DNA of 41,812 nucleotides from Zetaproteobacteria bacterium CG1_02_53_45 (GTDB taxonomy: Bacteria > Pseudomonadota > Zetaproteobacteria > Mariprofundales > Mariprofundaceae). Every line of letters starts with the position of its first letter. Position 1 is the first letter of the stretch. The notes beneath the pieces were generated by a model. The model did not search any database. It saw only the letters and a list, made by a program, of their open reading frames with translations, and was not told the origin of the DNA. Below are positions 1 to 8,204 of this stretch, piece after piece. The translations under genes and the position numbers were made by a program. The stretch spans positions 1-41,812 of the forward strand of contig MNWZ01000046.1 in NCBI GenBank assembly GCA_001871925.1. Reading direction: 5' to 3'.

Positions 1-133
1 TGACGCAAAACTGCGTCCAGCAGGAGAGACTCCGTACGCGATGATCTCCCTTGTAACGCTCTGCGACATGGTCGAAAAGATGGCGAGGGACTGCTCTTAT
101 TATCTGGTGAAAAATCGTATTAGTGTGCTGCAT
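1..133 (-). CDS. IS4-type transposase, N-terminal part (runs off window)
   Basis: The minus strand reads a start codon at 133 preceded by AAAGGAG at a 7-base spacing. It then gives 44 codons that run off the left edge. The peptide begins MQHTNTIFHQII and continues through AVPRHLFDHVAERYKGDH, RVRSL and SCWTQFCV. This matches the DUF4372 N-terminal domain that opens many IS4-family transposases (pattern HNTxFxQxLxxVPRHxFxxxxxxH, then RxLxxWxQF). The catalytic DDE part would lie outside the window, so whether the element is complete cannot be judged. The end of the element should fall between about 134 and 330, but no terminal inverted repeat could be identified without the other end. Confidence 0.75.
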   Translation of the reverse strand, partial: MQHTNTIFHQIIRAVPRHLFDHVAERYKGDHRVRSLSCWTQFCV

Positions 134-328
134 GGCCTGAGTTCTCCTTTATGTGAATTTGCTGTCTCGACAACTACAAATCTACCATAAACGTTGGGAA
201 TTCAGGCCTACTTTATGACTGCGAAATCTTTAACCGGACAGCAGTGAAACCTGAAAATAAATAGGTCTTTATCGGAATGATGAATGACTGCCTCTGCATG
301 CAGGCAGATGTGCAAGCGGGTGGGACAT

Positions 329-358
329 GAAAAAGGCGGAGCATTGTTGCTCCGCCTT
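329..358 (-). terminator. Rho-independent terminator of the 53-aa gene
   Basis: A perfect 11-bp stem (AAGGCGGAGCA / TGCTCCGCCTT) with a 4-base loop spans 333-358. On the minus strand it is followed by a run of T. It lies about 30 bases after the stop of the small minus-strand gene ending at 391, so it probably ends that transcript before the transposase gene. Confidence 0.8.
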
Positions 359-390
359 GAGATCTCTGTGACGATGTTAGCGGCGCAAAT

Positions 391-552
391 TCAGCGCCAG
401 TTGTCATTGCTCCATTCATCATCATCCGAGGAGAATGGCGGGATGCCGATAAGGAACTCCAGTTCAGCCATGGGGATATGTGCATTGCGGGCACTGATCC
501 ACTTCAGCATATCCTTGCGATCGCCTTCCAGATCCAGTTTCAAAGCTGTCAT
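391..552 (-). CDS. small hypothetical protein, 53 aa
   Basis: A 53-residue acidic protein starts MTALKLDLEGDRKDML and ends DDDEWSNDNWR. The start is chosen because CGGAGG lies 5-6 bases upstream of the ATG at 552; the longer reading frame extending to 747 has no such site and overlaps the porin gene. A strong terminator follows the stop. I do not recognise a family. The clear ribosome binding site, the terminator and the amphipathic composition support a real gene. It has no signal peptide or membrane segment, so it is probably cytoplasmic. Confidence 0.6.
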   Translation of the reverse strand: MTALKLDLEGDRKDMLKWISARNAHIPMAELEFLIGIPPFSSDDDEWSNDNWR

Positions 553-688
553 AATAACCTCCGGGCCAACTCGCAGTGGAGCCGGCTTCTTGTGCGGGCA
601 TTCAACAGTCTGATTGCGACATGTGTGTGACATTGAAATGACAGGCCGGTGACGATGGTGTTGTTCAGGTCGGCCGCTGAAGAACGAC

Positions 689-1804
689 TTAGATGCTGAG
701 TTCAACGCGCAGCAGGCCGACTCTGGCATTGTGCAGTGCAGGATCACCGGAGGGTGACATGATGTATTGAAAGGCCGGTTGAATGGCCAGCCAGTCTGTC
801 AGCGGGGCGCGATAGGTCAGCTCGATCACGGTTTCGGCTTTTTTGAAACCGGGATTGAGGCTGCGGTAATTGCTTGAGAAATCTGCCCGGGCGAAGGCAA
901 CACCTGATTCATCATCTGCACGTCCCGGTATCAGGCCGCTAATCTGGAGGCCTGCGCCGATATAGTTTTTGATGTTTTCAGCCGAGCGCTGCGCAAGCCC
1001 ATACTGCAGGAATGCCCCCATCGAGCCGCCTTCCCAACCCCATAGCGGCTGATCAATAACGATATAAGCGCCGGAGAGACCCTGTCCGCCACCCTGAACC
1101 GGAGCTTTGGTGTGGCGCCAGAGACCCAGCTTGTAAGCGGCGCCATTTTCACTGGAGCAGGCTGCTTCGGCAATATACAGATAACCCTCTGCTGCATGCA
1201 GGGCGCGTGTGAGCGGATCGCCATCATAGGCGGCCGCGCTGAAAGAGAGTTGATCATTGGCATGAAGTGCAATGCGGGCGGCAAGCCCCGCTTCAGGGAA
1301 GATTGAAGCGGCGGCATTGCCGGTGATTTCAGGACCAATGCCGAATGATGAGTTGGTGAACAGGCTGCCGTACTCGGTGACATCGAATTCGGCGTTCAGA
1401 TCGTGCGTACCTATCAGGACGGCGATGCTGCCATCCAGTAAACGTTGCTCGAACCAGGCCTGCTGCAGGCGTGTGCGATTGCCGTCGGCAATATTGCTGA
1501 CAGTCTGAAAGTCCCCGATTAGTGCACCGCTAGGGTCTGTGCCGTGATCAATAATAAACTCAACGTAAGCCGTGGCGCCGGCCCAAAGACCAGCTTTTTC
1601 AAAATCAATCGTGGCACCAAGTGAGCCTTTAGCTTCATTTTTTGTGCCTTTTTTCAAGCCGCCGGAAAAATTATGGACGGACTCGGCGATATAACTCAGC
1701 TCCGTTGTGATGGCGCCGGGACGCTCTTCAGCCAGAGCGAAACTTATGCTGAGCCAGAGCAGCAGCGTGGAGATGAAACCATATATACAAATATGTGACT
1801 GCAT
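689..1804 (-). CDS. OprB-type carbohydrate-selective porin
   Basis: A 371-aa outer-membrane protein. The start at 1804 is chosen because it gives a clean signal peptide (MQSHICIYGFISTLLLWLS..FALA, cleavage before EERPG); a start 20 codons upstream has no ribosome binding site. The body resembles the OprB family: LWAGATAYVEFIIDHG near the N-terminus, then LQQAWFEQRLLDGSIAVLIG and NAEFDVTEYGSLFTNSSFG, which is the conserved central region describing an early strand pair with a D-N-E turn. The C-terminus ends in alternating hydrophobic residues (VGLLRVELSI), as expected of a beta-barrel closing strand, although it ends in Ile instead of Phe or Trp. Family members let sugars or other small solutes cross the outer membrane. 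The substrate here cannot be told. It stands alone, with about 120 bases to lipB. Confidence 0.8.
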   Translation of the reverse strand: MQSHICIYGFISTLLLWLSISFALAEERPGAITTELSYIAESVHNFSGGLKKGTKNEAKGSLGATIDFEKAGLWAGATAYVEFIIDHGTDPSGALIGDFQTVSNIADGNRTRLQQAWFEQRLLDGSIAVLIGTHDLNAEFDVTEYGSLFTNSSFGIGPEITGNAAASIFPEAGLAARIALHANDQLSFSAAAYDGDPLTRALHAAEGYLYIAEAACSSENGAAYKLGLWRHTKAPVQGGGQGLSGAYIVIDQPLWGWEGGSMGAFLQYGLAQRSAENIKNYIGAGLQISGLIPGRADDESGVAFARADFSSNYRSLNPGFKKAETVIELTYRAPLTDWLAIQPAFQYIMSPSGDPALHNARVGLLRVELSI

Positions 1805-1923
1805 GATCAGGGCACCTTTGGTGAGTCCGGCCGGGTAATCTACAATCACACGCCATATTGCCAACCATAAGAAGCGGAGGTGCTTATGGTTATGTGCAGT
1901 GAAATGGCATGGCCAATCGCAGT

Positions 1924-2535
1924 CTATGCCTTGTCGAAGACCAGATGCTCACAAAGCGCTTTTTCAACCTGTTGCCGGTCAGCCTGAACGCCGAGTGACG
2001 CCATGGATGTAACCGGACTATCCGTCATGCCGCAGGCCACGATGCCGGAGAAATGTCTCAGGTTGGGATTGATGTTCAGCGCAATGCCGTGAAAGGTAAT
2101 CCATTTGCGGCAGCGTACACCGACCGCAGCAATCTTTTTGTCATTCACCCAGACGCCGATGCCGCGTTTGCTGCGGCCGGCAGCAATGCCGAAATCAGCC
2201 AGAGCCCGGATCACCATCTCCTCGAGCCGCCAGACATGTTTGTGCAGGTCCTGTCGATGACGCAGATCATCAATGACATAGCAGACCAGTTGCCCCGGCC
2301 CGTGATAAGTCACCTCGCCACCGCGCCCGCTGGCAAACATGGCAATGTCTTCACCATCGATATGACGGTTGAGCACATCCTGTTCGGAGCCCGAGGTGCC
2401 GATGGTGAAGAGCGGGGGATGTTCGGTAAAAATCACTGTCGGGCCGGTTGTTCCGGCCAGAATATCAGCCACGATGGTTTCCTGCTCAAGCAGTGATTCC
2501 GGATATGGCTGCTGCGCATGGCGGATAAGCTGCAT
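1924..2535 (-). CDS. lipB: octanoyltransferase LipB
   Basis: LipB moves the octanoyl group from octanoyl-ACP to the lipoyl domains of 2-oxoacid dehydrogenases and GcvH, the first step of lipoate synthesis in the cytoplasm. The protein is 203 aa, close to the usual length. Visible hallmarks are GRGGEVTYHGPGQLVCY (residues about 70-86), the lysine in DKKIAAVGVR, and the catalytic-cysteine block GIVACGMTDSPVTSM near the C-terminus. Its start codon overlaps by one base (TGATG) the stop that the upstream DUF481 gene would have in its restored reading frame, so the two were probably translationally coupled. Confidence 0.95.
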   Translation of the reverse strand: MQLIRHAQQPYPESLLEQETIVADILAGTTGPTVIFTEHPPLFTIGTSGSEQDVLNRHIDGEDIAMFASGRGGEVTYHGPGQLVCYVIDDLRHRQDLHKHVWRLEEMVIRALADFGIAAGRSKRGIGVWVNDKKIAAVGVRCRKWITFHGIALNINPNLRHFSGIVACGMTDSPVTSMASLGVQADRQQVEKALCEHLVFDKA

Positions 2536-3277
2536 CAGAATTTTAACTCCAGTCCGGTTTTGTAGCTGATGTCGGTATCCTTGATTCCTGCCGGGGGCTG
2601 TGAATCCCTGGCGATCTCAATGGCAAGGCGCAGGGCCAGATGCCGGTCAGGCTGACAATCAGCGCGGCATCATCAAGCAGGCGGTAGTCGGCCGCATCCT
2701 TGAATGCCGGCTGGTAATAGAGTGTATTCTGCAATCGGACCCGCTCGTTGAGGGTATAACCCAGAGCCAGATAACTGTTGCCGCGCCAGAGCCGGCTGAC
2801 CGGCAGGGTGCTGTTGCTCAGCTTTTCCCACTCATGGAAGGCGCCGAGCCCGAGATGCAGGCTTACGTTTTCATCGCCTTGTGACCAGCGCAGGCCTCCG
2901 CCGAGCAGGGTACGCAATTTCAGGTGCGCAAACTCATTCTGTTGCGCCTGTGCGAAGGCCTCGGCATCCCGGATTGGCGTCAGCGCATAGCGGTGGCGCA
3001 GATGAGCGAAGGCTTTGTTGGTGTCGCGCACACCACGGCTTTTGCCGTAGGCATAGTTGCCGACCAGCATCTCGGTATGCGGCCCGTGGCGCCACAGCAG
3101 TCGCCCGCTGGCTTCACCATTGATTTTGTCACTGTTGCCGGAGCTACCGTTGGCTGAGAACCCGACTTTGCCAAGCAGGCCATCCTCCTGAATGGAAAGA
3201 TCGAGGTCCTCGGCATTGATAATGGCCCAGGCCTGTAGCGGGGCGCAAAGCAGGAGCAGGAAACATAGAATTCGCAT
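2535..3277 (-). pseudogene. DUF481 family outer-membrane protein, frameshifted near the C-terminus
   Basis: A signal peptide (MRILCFLLLLCAPLQAWA) is followed by beta-barrel-like sequence typical of DUF481 (YdiY-like) proteins, including a central segment with NEFAHLKLRTLLGGGLRW. The reading frame changes at about 2641-2644. As written it continues out of frame through a basic tail and ends at 2543. The other frame gives LALRLAIEIARDSQPPAGIK, then DTDISYKTGLELKF and a stop at 2535-2537, which is the normal DUF481 ending. Restoring one base (GGCATCTGG to GGCCATCTGG) joins the two frames as LTGHLALRL. The restored stop overlaps the lipB start by one base. So this is either a recent one-base deletion or a sequencing error. 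Function is unknown beyond being an outer-membrane barrel. Confidence 0.85.
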
Positions 3278-3305
3278 GCGCGAACCCTAGCCAGACTTAT
3301 TCACA

Positions 3306-3333
3306 TTGACCAAGGGGGACAGTCACCTAGAAT
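3306..3333 (+). promoter_or_regulatory. putative sigma70 promoter of xseB-ispA-dxs-tlyA
   Basis: TTGACC (3306-3311) and TAGAAT (3328-3333) are separated by 16 bases. They lie 53 bases upstream of the xseB start, in the divergent gap between the DUF481 gene and xseB. The four genes that follow have no gap larger than three bases, so this would drive all of them. Confidence 0.5.
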
Positions 3334-3385
3334 CACCCTCCCCTTTGACTTATTTTGTGGCAGACAGAGGCAGTAAGGAGCGGCA

Positions 3386-3601
3386 GTGAGCAATAAAGCG
3401 GATACAAACGAACTCTCATTTGAACAGGCGCTGGAACAGTTGACTCGACTGGTGGCAAAGCTTGAGTCGGGTGAGCTTCCTCTGGAAGAGAGTGTTGCCG
3501 CATTTGAAACAGGCGTGAAGTTGTCGCGCCGATGCGAAGCCTTGCTGGATCAGGCGGATCAGCGCTTGCAGGTGCTCGAAAACGGCGCAGATGCCGCATA
3601 A
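3386..3601 (+). CDS. xseB: exodeoxyribonuclease VII small subunit
   Basis: XseB forms the coiled-coil arms that bind several copies to XseA; the holoenzyme degrades single-stranded DNA from both ends. The protein is 71 aa, the usual size. It carries the family core SFEQALEQLTRLVAKLESGE then LPLEESVAAFETGVKL and the closing helix with LLDQADQRLQVL. It starts with GTG, with AAGGAG 5-10 bases upstream (AAGGAGCGGCA-GTG). The stop codon directly touches the ispA start, an arrangement seen in many bacteria where xseB-ispA-dxs are co-transcribed. The large subunit gene xseA is not in this window. Confidence 0.95.
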   Translation: MSNKADTNELSFEQALEQLTRLVAKLESGELPLEESVAAFETGVKLSRRCEALLDQADQRLQVLENGADAA

Positions 3602-4501
3602 ATGAAAGCGCCAGATTTTCTCGCCACACATGCTGCCAGCGTGGAGGCAGCCCTGACGTCGATGTTGGCGCTGCGTCAATCCGTGGTGACCGGTATTCTG
3701 CTGGAAGCCATGTCCTATTCAGTGCTGGCCGGTGGCAAACGCGTGCGTCCCGGACTGCTGCTGGAAACCTATCGCGTCTGTGGCGGTGAAGATCTGCAGC
3801 GCGTGATGCCGGCTGCCCTTGCCATTGAATGTATTCATACCTACTCACTGATCCATGATGATCTGCCCTGCATGGATGACGATGATCTCAGACGCGGCAA
3901 TCCGACATGCCACAAAAAGTTCGATGAAGCGACCGCCATACTCGCCGGTGATGCACTGCAGGCTCTGGCCTTTGAGCTGGTTGCCGGTATGGACGTGGAT
4001 GCAGAACTGCGCTGCGAATTGATGCGTTCACTGGCGCTTGCTTCCGGTTGTCAGGGCATGGTTGGCGGACAGGTGCTCGATATGCAGGCCGAGTTTGATG
4101 CCGCCGCAGGCAAACACATGGAGCTGCTGCAGGTTGAACGCATTCATCTGCATAAAACCGGAGCCCTGTTGCACTGGTGCTGTGAAGCAGGCGCGCGTCT
4201 GGCAGGCGCTGACGCCTTGCAACTCGATGCCTGTTCGCGTTATGGCAAGGCAGTCGGGTTACTGTTCCAGATTGCTGATGATATTCTTGATGTGACCGCC
4301 AGTTCCGCCGAGCTGGGCAAAAGTGCAGGCAAGGATGCCGAGCAAAACAAGGCGACCTATGTCTCCCTGCTCGGGTTGCAGCGATCCCGTGAGCTGGCTG
4401 ATGAGATGCGCGACATGGCGCTGGATGCATGTCATCCTCTGGCCGGAGAGGGCGTATCGTTGAAATCACTGGCACATTATATTTTAGGGCGCGGTCGATG
4501 A
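3602..4501 (+). CDS. ispA: polyprenyl diphosphate synthase (farnesyl/geranylgeranyl type)
   Basis: A 299-aa all-alpha prenyltransferase that condenses IPP with allylic diphosphates to build C15 (possibly C20) chains for quinone tails and undecaprenyl phosphate. The first aspartate-rich motif is DDLPCMDDDDLRRG (DDxxxxD form) and the second is QIADDILD, both present with the Mg-binding aspartates. GGKRVRPGLL near residue 45 is the IPP-binding region. Its ATG follows the xseB stop without a gap, and its own stop overlaps the dxs start (ATGA). Chain length cannot be decided from the sequence alone; the short operon context favours farnesyl diphosphate synthase. Confidence 0.93.
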   Translation: MKAPDFLATHAASVEAALTSMLALRQSVVTGILLEAMSYSVLAGGKRVRPGLLLETYRVCGGEDLQRVMPAALAIECIHTYSLIHDDLPCMDDDDLRRGNPTCHKKFDEATAILAGDALQALAFELVAGMDVDAELRCELMRSLALASGCQGMVGGQVLDMQAEFDAAAGKHMELLQVERIHLHKTGALLHWCCEAGARLAGADALQLDACSRYGKAVGLLFQIADDILDVTASSAELGKSAGKDAEQNKATYVSLLGLQRSRELADEMRDMALDACHPLAGEGVSLKSLAHYILGRGR

Positions 4502-6351
4502 GCGCTGAACTGCTGCAACGCATTCATGGCACCGCTGATCTGAAGGCACTCTATCCCGAACAGTTGCCGCGACTGGCCCAGCAGATGCGTCAGTATCTGA
4601 TCGAAACGCTGGCTCCAATCGGCGGTCACCTTGGCGCCGGACTCGGGGTGGTGGAGCTTTCCATCGCACTGCATTACCTGTTTGATTCACCGCGCGATAA
4701 AATTATATGGGATGTCGGCCATCAGGCTTATCCGCACAAGATTCTCACCGGCCGTTTAAGCCAGATGCCGACTATTCGCCAGTATGGCGGCCTGTGCGGC
4801 TTCACCAAACGCAGCGAGTCCGAGCATGATCCGTTCGGCGCGGGCCACGCCTCTACCTCGATTTCCGCTGCATACGGTTTTGCCTGTGCGCGCGACCTTT
4901 CCGGTGGTCGCAACCATGTGGTTGCGGTGATCGGAGACGGCGCCCTGACCGGCGGCATGGCCTTTGAAGCGCTCAATCATGCCGGCGCGCACAATAATCG
5001 CCTGCTGGTGATTCTTAATGATAATGAGATGTCGATTGCTCCGAATGTCGGGGCGATGTCCTCCTATCTGGCACGCATTATTACCGGCAAGTCTTATACA
5101 CAGGCCAAGGACACGGCCCGGCGTATTCTGGAAAAGCTGCCCGGTGCACTCGATGCAGCCAAACGCGTGGAAGAGCATGTCAAAGGCATGATTACTCCGG
5201 GCACACTGTTTGAAGAGATGGGTTTTCGTTATATCGGGCCGATTGACGGTCACGATTTTGATCATCTGCTACCGACCCTGAACAATTGCAAAAATCTCGA
5301 CGGACCTATTCTGTTGCATGTGGTGACTAAAAAAGGTCTGGGATTCACGCCGGCCGAGGATGATCCGGAAACGTGGCACGGGCTGGGTCCGTACAATGTG
5401 CAGACCGGTCTGCCGCATAAGAGTGATGGCAAACCGCCAACGTATACGCAGGTGTTTGCCGATGCACTGGCTGATATGGCCGATGATAATGACAGTATCG
5501 TGGCGATCACGGCTGCCATGCCTGCGGGTACGGGGCTGTCGCGTTTTATCAAACGTCACCCTGAACGCTGTTTCGATGTCGGTATTGCCGAGCAGCATGC
5601 CGTAACCTTTGCCGCAGGTCTTGCGGCAGCCGGAAAACGTCCTTTTGTAGCGATCTATTCGACCTTCATGCAGCGCGCTTATGACCAGATTATTCATGAT
5701 GTCTGTATCCAGAATCTGCCGGTGACATTCTGTCTGGATCGTGCCGGGATCGTCGGTGCCGATGGCGCCACCCATACCGGTATGTTTGATATAGCGTTTA
5801 TGCGTAATCTGCCCAATATGACGGTGATGGCACCCAGGGATGAGGCGGAGCTGAAATCCATGCTGCTGACTTCTGCAACATTGAGTGGCCCTGTCACCAT
5901 CCGCTATCCGCGCGGTAACGGTTACGGTGTCGATCTGGCCACGGCTCATATCCTCGATATCGGTAAGGCGGAAGTGATCGAAGAGGGCGATGCAGGTCTG
6001 GTGATTGCTGTCGGAACGCGCGTACATGATGCGCTGGCGGCAGTGGAAACCGTGCGTAAGGAAGATGGCCTGGCCATGACGCTGCTGAACCTGCGCTTTA
6101 TCAAGCCGCTGGATGAAGCTGCGATTCTGTATCACCTGAAGTCGGGTAAGCCGCTGGTAGTCATAGAAGAGGGTATCGCTGCCGGTGGTGTGGGTGAACA
6201 GATTGCCACACTGGCGCTGAAGTCCGGCTGGAGTGGCCCGTTCAAACATATCGCCTTGCCCGACAGCTTCCCCGCCCATGGTACCCAGGACGAGATCCTG
6301 TCCGGACTGGGGTTGGACAGAGCCGGTATTCTCAAACAGCTGCGTGCCTGA
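4498..6351 (+). CDS. dxs: 1-deoxy-D-xylulose-5-phosphate synthase
   Basis: DXS joins pyruvate and glyceraldehyde-3-phosphate using thiamine diphosphate, the entry step of the non-mevalonate isoprenoid pathway. The start at 4498 overlaps the ispA stop by four bases and gives 617 aa, normal for the family; the upstream in-frame ATG at 4429 lies inside ispA and is rejected. Hallmarks are GGHLGAGLGVVELSIALHY, WDVGHQAYPHKILTGR, the ThDP/Mg motif GDGALTGGMAFEALNHAG followed by LNDNEMSI, and in the transketolase pyrimidine domain FDVGIAEQHAVTFAAGLA and YSTFMQRAYDQIIHDV. It feeds the neighbouring ispA product. Confidence 0.97.
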   Translation: MSAELLQRIHGTADLKALYPEQLPRLAQQMRQYLIETLAPIGGHLGAGLGVVELSIALHYLFDSPRDKIIWDVGHQAYPHKILTGRLSQMPTIRQYGGLCGFTKRSESEHDPFGAGHASTSISAAYGFACARDLSGGRNHVVAVIGDGALTGGMAFEALNHAGAHNNRLLVILNDNEMSIAPNVGAMSSYLARIITGKSYTQAKDTARRILEKLPGALDAAKRVEEHVKGMITPGTLFEEMGFRYIGPIDGHDFDHLLPTLNNCKNLDGPILLHVVTKKGLGFTPAEDDPETWHGLGPYNVQTGLPHKSDGKPPTYTQVFADALADMADDNDSIVAITAAMPAGTGLSRFIKRHPERCFDVGIAEQHAVTFAAGLAAAGKRPFVAIYSTFMQRAYDQIIHDVCIQNLPVTFCLDRAGIVGADGATHTGMFDIAFMRNLPNMTVMAPRDEAELKSMLLTSATLSGPVTIRYPRGNGYGVDLATAHILDIGKAEVIEEGDAGLVIAVGTRVHDALAAVETVRKEDGLAMTLLNLRFIKPLDEAAILYHLKSGKPLVVIEEGIAAGGVGEQIATLALKSGWSGPFKHIALPDSFPAHGTQDEILSGLGLDRAGILKQLRA

Positions 6352-6354
6352 ATC

Positions 6355-7107
6355 GTGGCAAAACCCAGGGTAAAGAAACTGCGGCTGGATCAGCTGCTGG
6401 TTGCCCGCGAACTGGTTGAATCCGTCGATATAGCCGGCCGCTTGATTATGGCGGGTCTTGTTTATGTGGCCGGGCAGAAATCGGATAAAGCGGGTAATCT
6501 GGTTGCTGAAAATGCCGACATCGAGGTGCGTGAAGTGCTGCGTTATGTCTCACGTGGCGGTCTCAAGCTTGAGAAAGCTCTGGAAGTATTTCCTTTCAGT
6601 GCCGAAGGCATTGTCGGTCTGGATGTCGGTGCTTCCACCGGCGGTTTTACCGACGTGTTGTTGCAGAACGGGGCGCTGAAAGTCTATGCCGTAGATGTCG
6701 GACACGGGCAGTTGCACTACAAGCTTCAACACGATGAGCGCGTCATCAACCTGGAAAAAACGCACGTGCGCAAATTAACTGCGGAACTTATCCCTGAACC
6801 TGTGGATGCTCTGGTGATCGACACCTCCTTTATCTCCCTGACCAACGTATTGCCGTTCGCCTGGCCGTTTGTGAAAGAGGGTGGCTGGTGTGTGGCTCTG
6901 ATCAAGCCGCAGTTTGAAGTGGAACCGAGATTTCTAGATAAGGGTGTGGTGCGCGATGATTTACATCGTCAGTCCGCGATTGAGCGGGTATCAGCGATGG
7001 TAGAAGGCGGGTTGGCCGGTGCGGAAATCATCGGTATCGCCGAATCACCCATCCACGGCCCCAAGGGCAATGTCGAATATCTGCTGGGTTTAAAGAAAAC
7101 CGGCTGA
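6355..7107 (+). CDS. tlyA: TlyA-family rRNA (cytidine-2'-O)-methyltransferase
   Basis: 250 aa. An N-terminal S4 RNA-binding domain (about residues 5-65: RLDQLLVARELVES, then AGLVYVAG) is followed by an RrmJ-like SAM methyltransferase fold (GLDVGASTGGFTDVLLQNGA is the SAM loop; LVIDTSFISLTNVLP and ALIKPQFEVE follow). In characterised members TlyA 2'-O-methylates 16S and 23S rRNA; older annotations call it haemolysin A. The start is GTG three bases after the dxs stop, with no clear ribosome binding site, so translation probably depends on coupling to dxs. The association of tlyA with dxs is common in proteobacteria. Confidence 0.9.
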   Translation: MAKPRVKKLRLDQLLVARELVESVDIAGRLIMAGLVYVAGQKSDKAGNLVAENADIEVREVLRYVSRGGLKLEKALEVFPFSAEGIVGLDVGASTGGFTDVLLQNGALKVYAVDVGHGQLHYKLQHDERVINLEKTHVRKLTAELIPEPVDALVIDTSFISLTNVLPFAWPFVKEGGWCVALIKPQFEVEPRFLDKGVVRDDLHRQSAIERVSAMVEGGLAGAEIIGIAESPIHGPKGNVEYLLGLKKTG

Positions 7108-7160
7108 TTATAACATCGTGCTGCTTATGGATAGCTTGTGAACCAAGGCGCCATGCTATG

Positions 7161-7544
7161 TTATACATTCACCGTGTAATTTAAGCGGGCTTCATCACCG
7201 GTGATGCCGCGAAAGCCCCAGCAGTGGGGCGGTTGCTCCTGAATGGTGATTTCAACATCGACCGGCGCAATGCCGAGCTGTTGCTCAAATTGTTTGAACA
7301 ACTCCTTGATCAGTGCTTTCTGCGTCTCCGGTTTGCGCCCGGCCATCATATTGATTTCAACCACGGTGTAGGCATCGGACCGCCCACCGGGATAGTAGAA
7401 GTCCTCCTTCTCCATCGGCATAAAGCGGTGCGCCCGTTTATCTTCCGGCATGCCGAGCACGGACTGCATACAGCCGTGTATGACATCGGACATCCGCGCC
7501 TTGATTGGGTTCAAGTTCTCTTTGATTCCGTAGATAATAATCAT
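7161..7544 (-). CDS. tautomerase-family protein lacking the N-terminal proline
   Basis: 127 aa. The start at 7544 is chosen because AAAGGA lies six bases upstream; the frame extends 15 codons further but without a ribosome binding site. The sequence resembles a tautomerase-superfamily group: IYGIKENLNPIKARMSDVIH, DKRAHRFMPMEKEDFYYP, AYTVVEINMMAGR, VDVEITIQE and CWGFRGITGDEA. Classical members of the superfamily depend on Pro-1 after Met removal. Here the protein begins Met-Ile-Ile-Ile, and no in-frame start gives a proline at position 2. So the fold seems clear but the chemistry is uncertain. It lies 54 bases after tag on the same strand and may be co-transcribed with it; it converges on tlyA. 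Confidence 0.75.
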   Translation of the reverse strand: MIIIYGIKENLNPIKARMSDVIHGCMQSVLGMPEDKRAHRFMPMEKEDFYYPGGRSDAYTVVEINMMAGRKPETQKALIKELFKQFEQQLGIAPVDVEITIQEQPPHCWGFRGITGDEARLNYTVNV

Positions 7545-7598
7545 GATTTTTCCTTTGTTTGCATAGCATTCGCTCCTGTAGAAGACCAAAGGAAAGGA

Positions 7599-8204
7599 TC
7601 AGCTTGCGGGACATCTGAAGTTATCACGAGCGTGTTCCACTTTTGACCTGGTGATACAAGCATCCACATGATCGTTGATCAACCCCATGGCCTGCATGAA
7701 GGCGAAGGCTGTAGTCGGGCCGACAAATTTCCAGCCGCGCTTTTTCAGTTCTTTGGACATGGCGATTGATTCCGGCGACGTTGATGCGGTTTGCGGCGGT
7801 GCAGGTTGCTTTGGCTCATAACGCCAGACGAAGGCGGCGATAGAGCCTTCCTGCTCGACCATTTCGCAAGCCCTTTGGGCATTGTTGATCACCGCCTCGA
7901 TCTTGCCGCGATGGCGGACAATGCCGGCGTCATTCAGCAGTCGCTCTACATCGCGTTCGTTGAAGCGGGCAACCTGTTCAAAATCGAAATGACAGAATGC
8001 GGCACGGAAATTTTCGCGCTTGGCCAGGATCGTGCGCCAGCTCAAGCCCGACTGGAAACTCTCCAGGCACAGTTTTTCAAACAGCCGTTGATCGTCATCG
8101 ACCGGGAAGCCCCATTCGCGATCGTGATAGTCGAAGAACTCAGGCGCAGCACCGCACCAGCTGCAGCGTGGTTGCCCGTCCGGCCCATTGATGGTCGCGC
8201 TCAT
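7599..8204 (-). CDS. tag: DNA-3-methyladenine glycosylase I
   Basis: Tag removes 3-methyladenine from alkylated DNA to start base-excision repair. The protein is 201 aa, near the 187 aa of E. coli Tag. It has the zinc ligands in the usual places: RCSWCG near residue 14, the histidine in DYHDREWG, and HVDAC near the C-terminus (the His and Cys pair). FEKLCLESFQSGLSW is the family signature, and MSKELKKRGWKFVGPTTAFAFMQAMG carries the conserved second half, split here across residues about 148-173. The first in-frame ATG was kept. Upstream there are about 280 bases with no gene. Confidence 0.95.
   Translation of the reverse strand: MSATINGPDGQPRCSWCGAAPEFFDYHDREWGFPVDDDQRLFEKLCLESFQSGLSWRTILAKRENFRAAFCHFDFEQVARFNERDVERLLNDAGIVRHRGKIEAVINNAQRACEMVEQEGSIAAFVWRYEPKQPAPPQTASTSPESIAMSKELKKRGWKFVGPTTAFAFMQAMGLINDHVDACITRSKVEHARDNFRCPAS

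Noticed and set aside
3888-4523. 211-codon minus-strand frame opposite ispA
   Set aside because: Arg/Pro/His-rich shadow of ispA; no ribosome binding site and no family pattern.
5269-6279. Long open frame on the minus strand (336 codons) opposite dxs
   Set aside because: It lies antisense inside the well-conserved dxs gene, rich in His, Arg and Gln as expected for a shadow frame, and shows no family pattern.
7109-7160. Inverted TATAACAT/ATGTTATA between tlyA and the tautomerase gene as a terminator
   Set aside because: Eight AT-rich base pairs about 40 bases apart with no T-run; too weak for a terminator.
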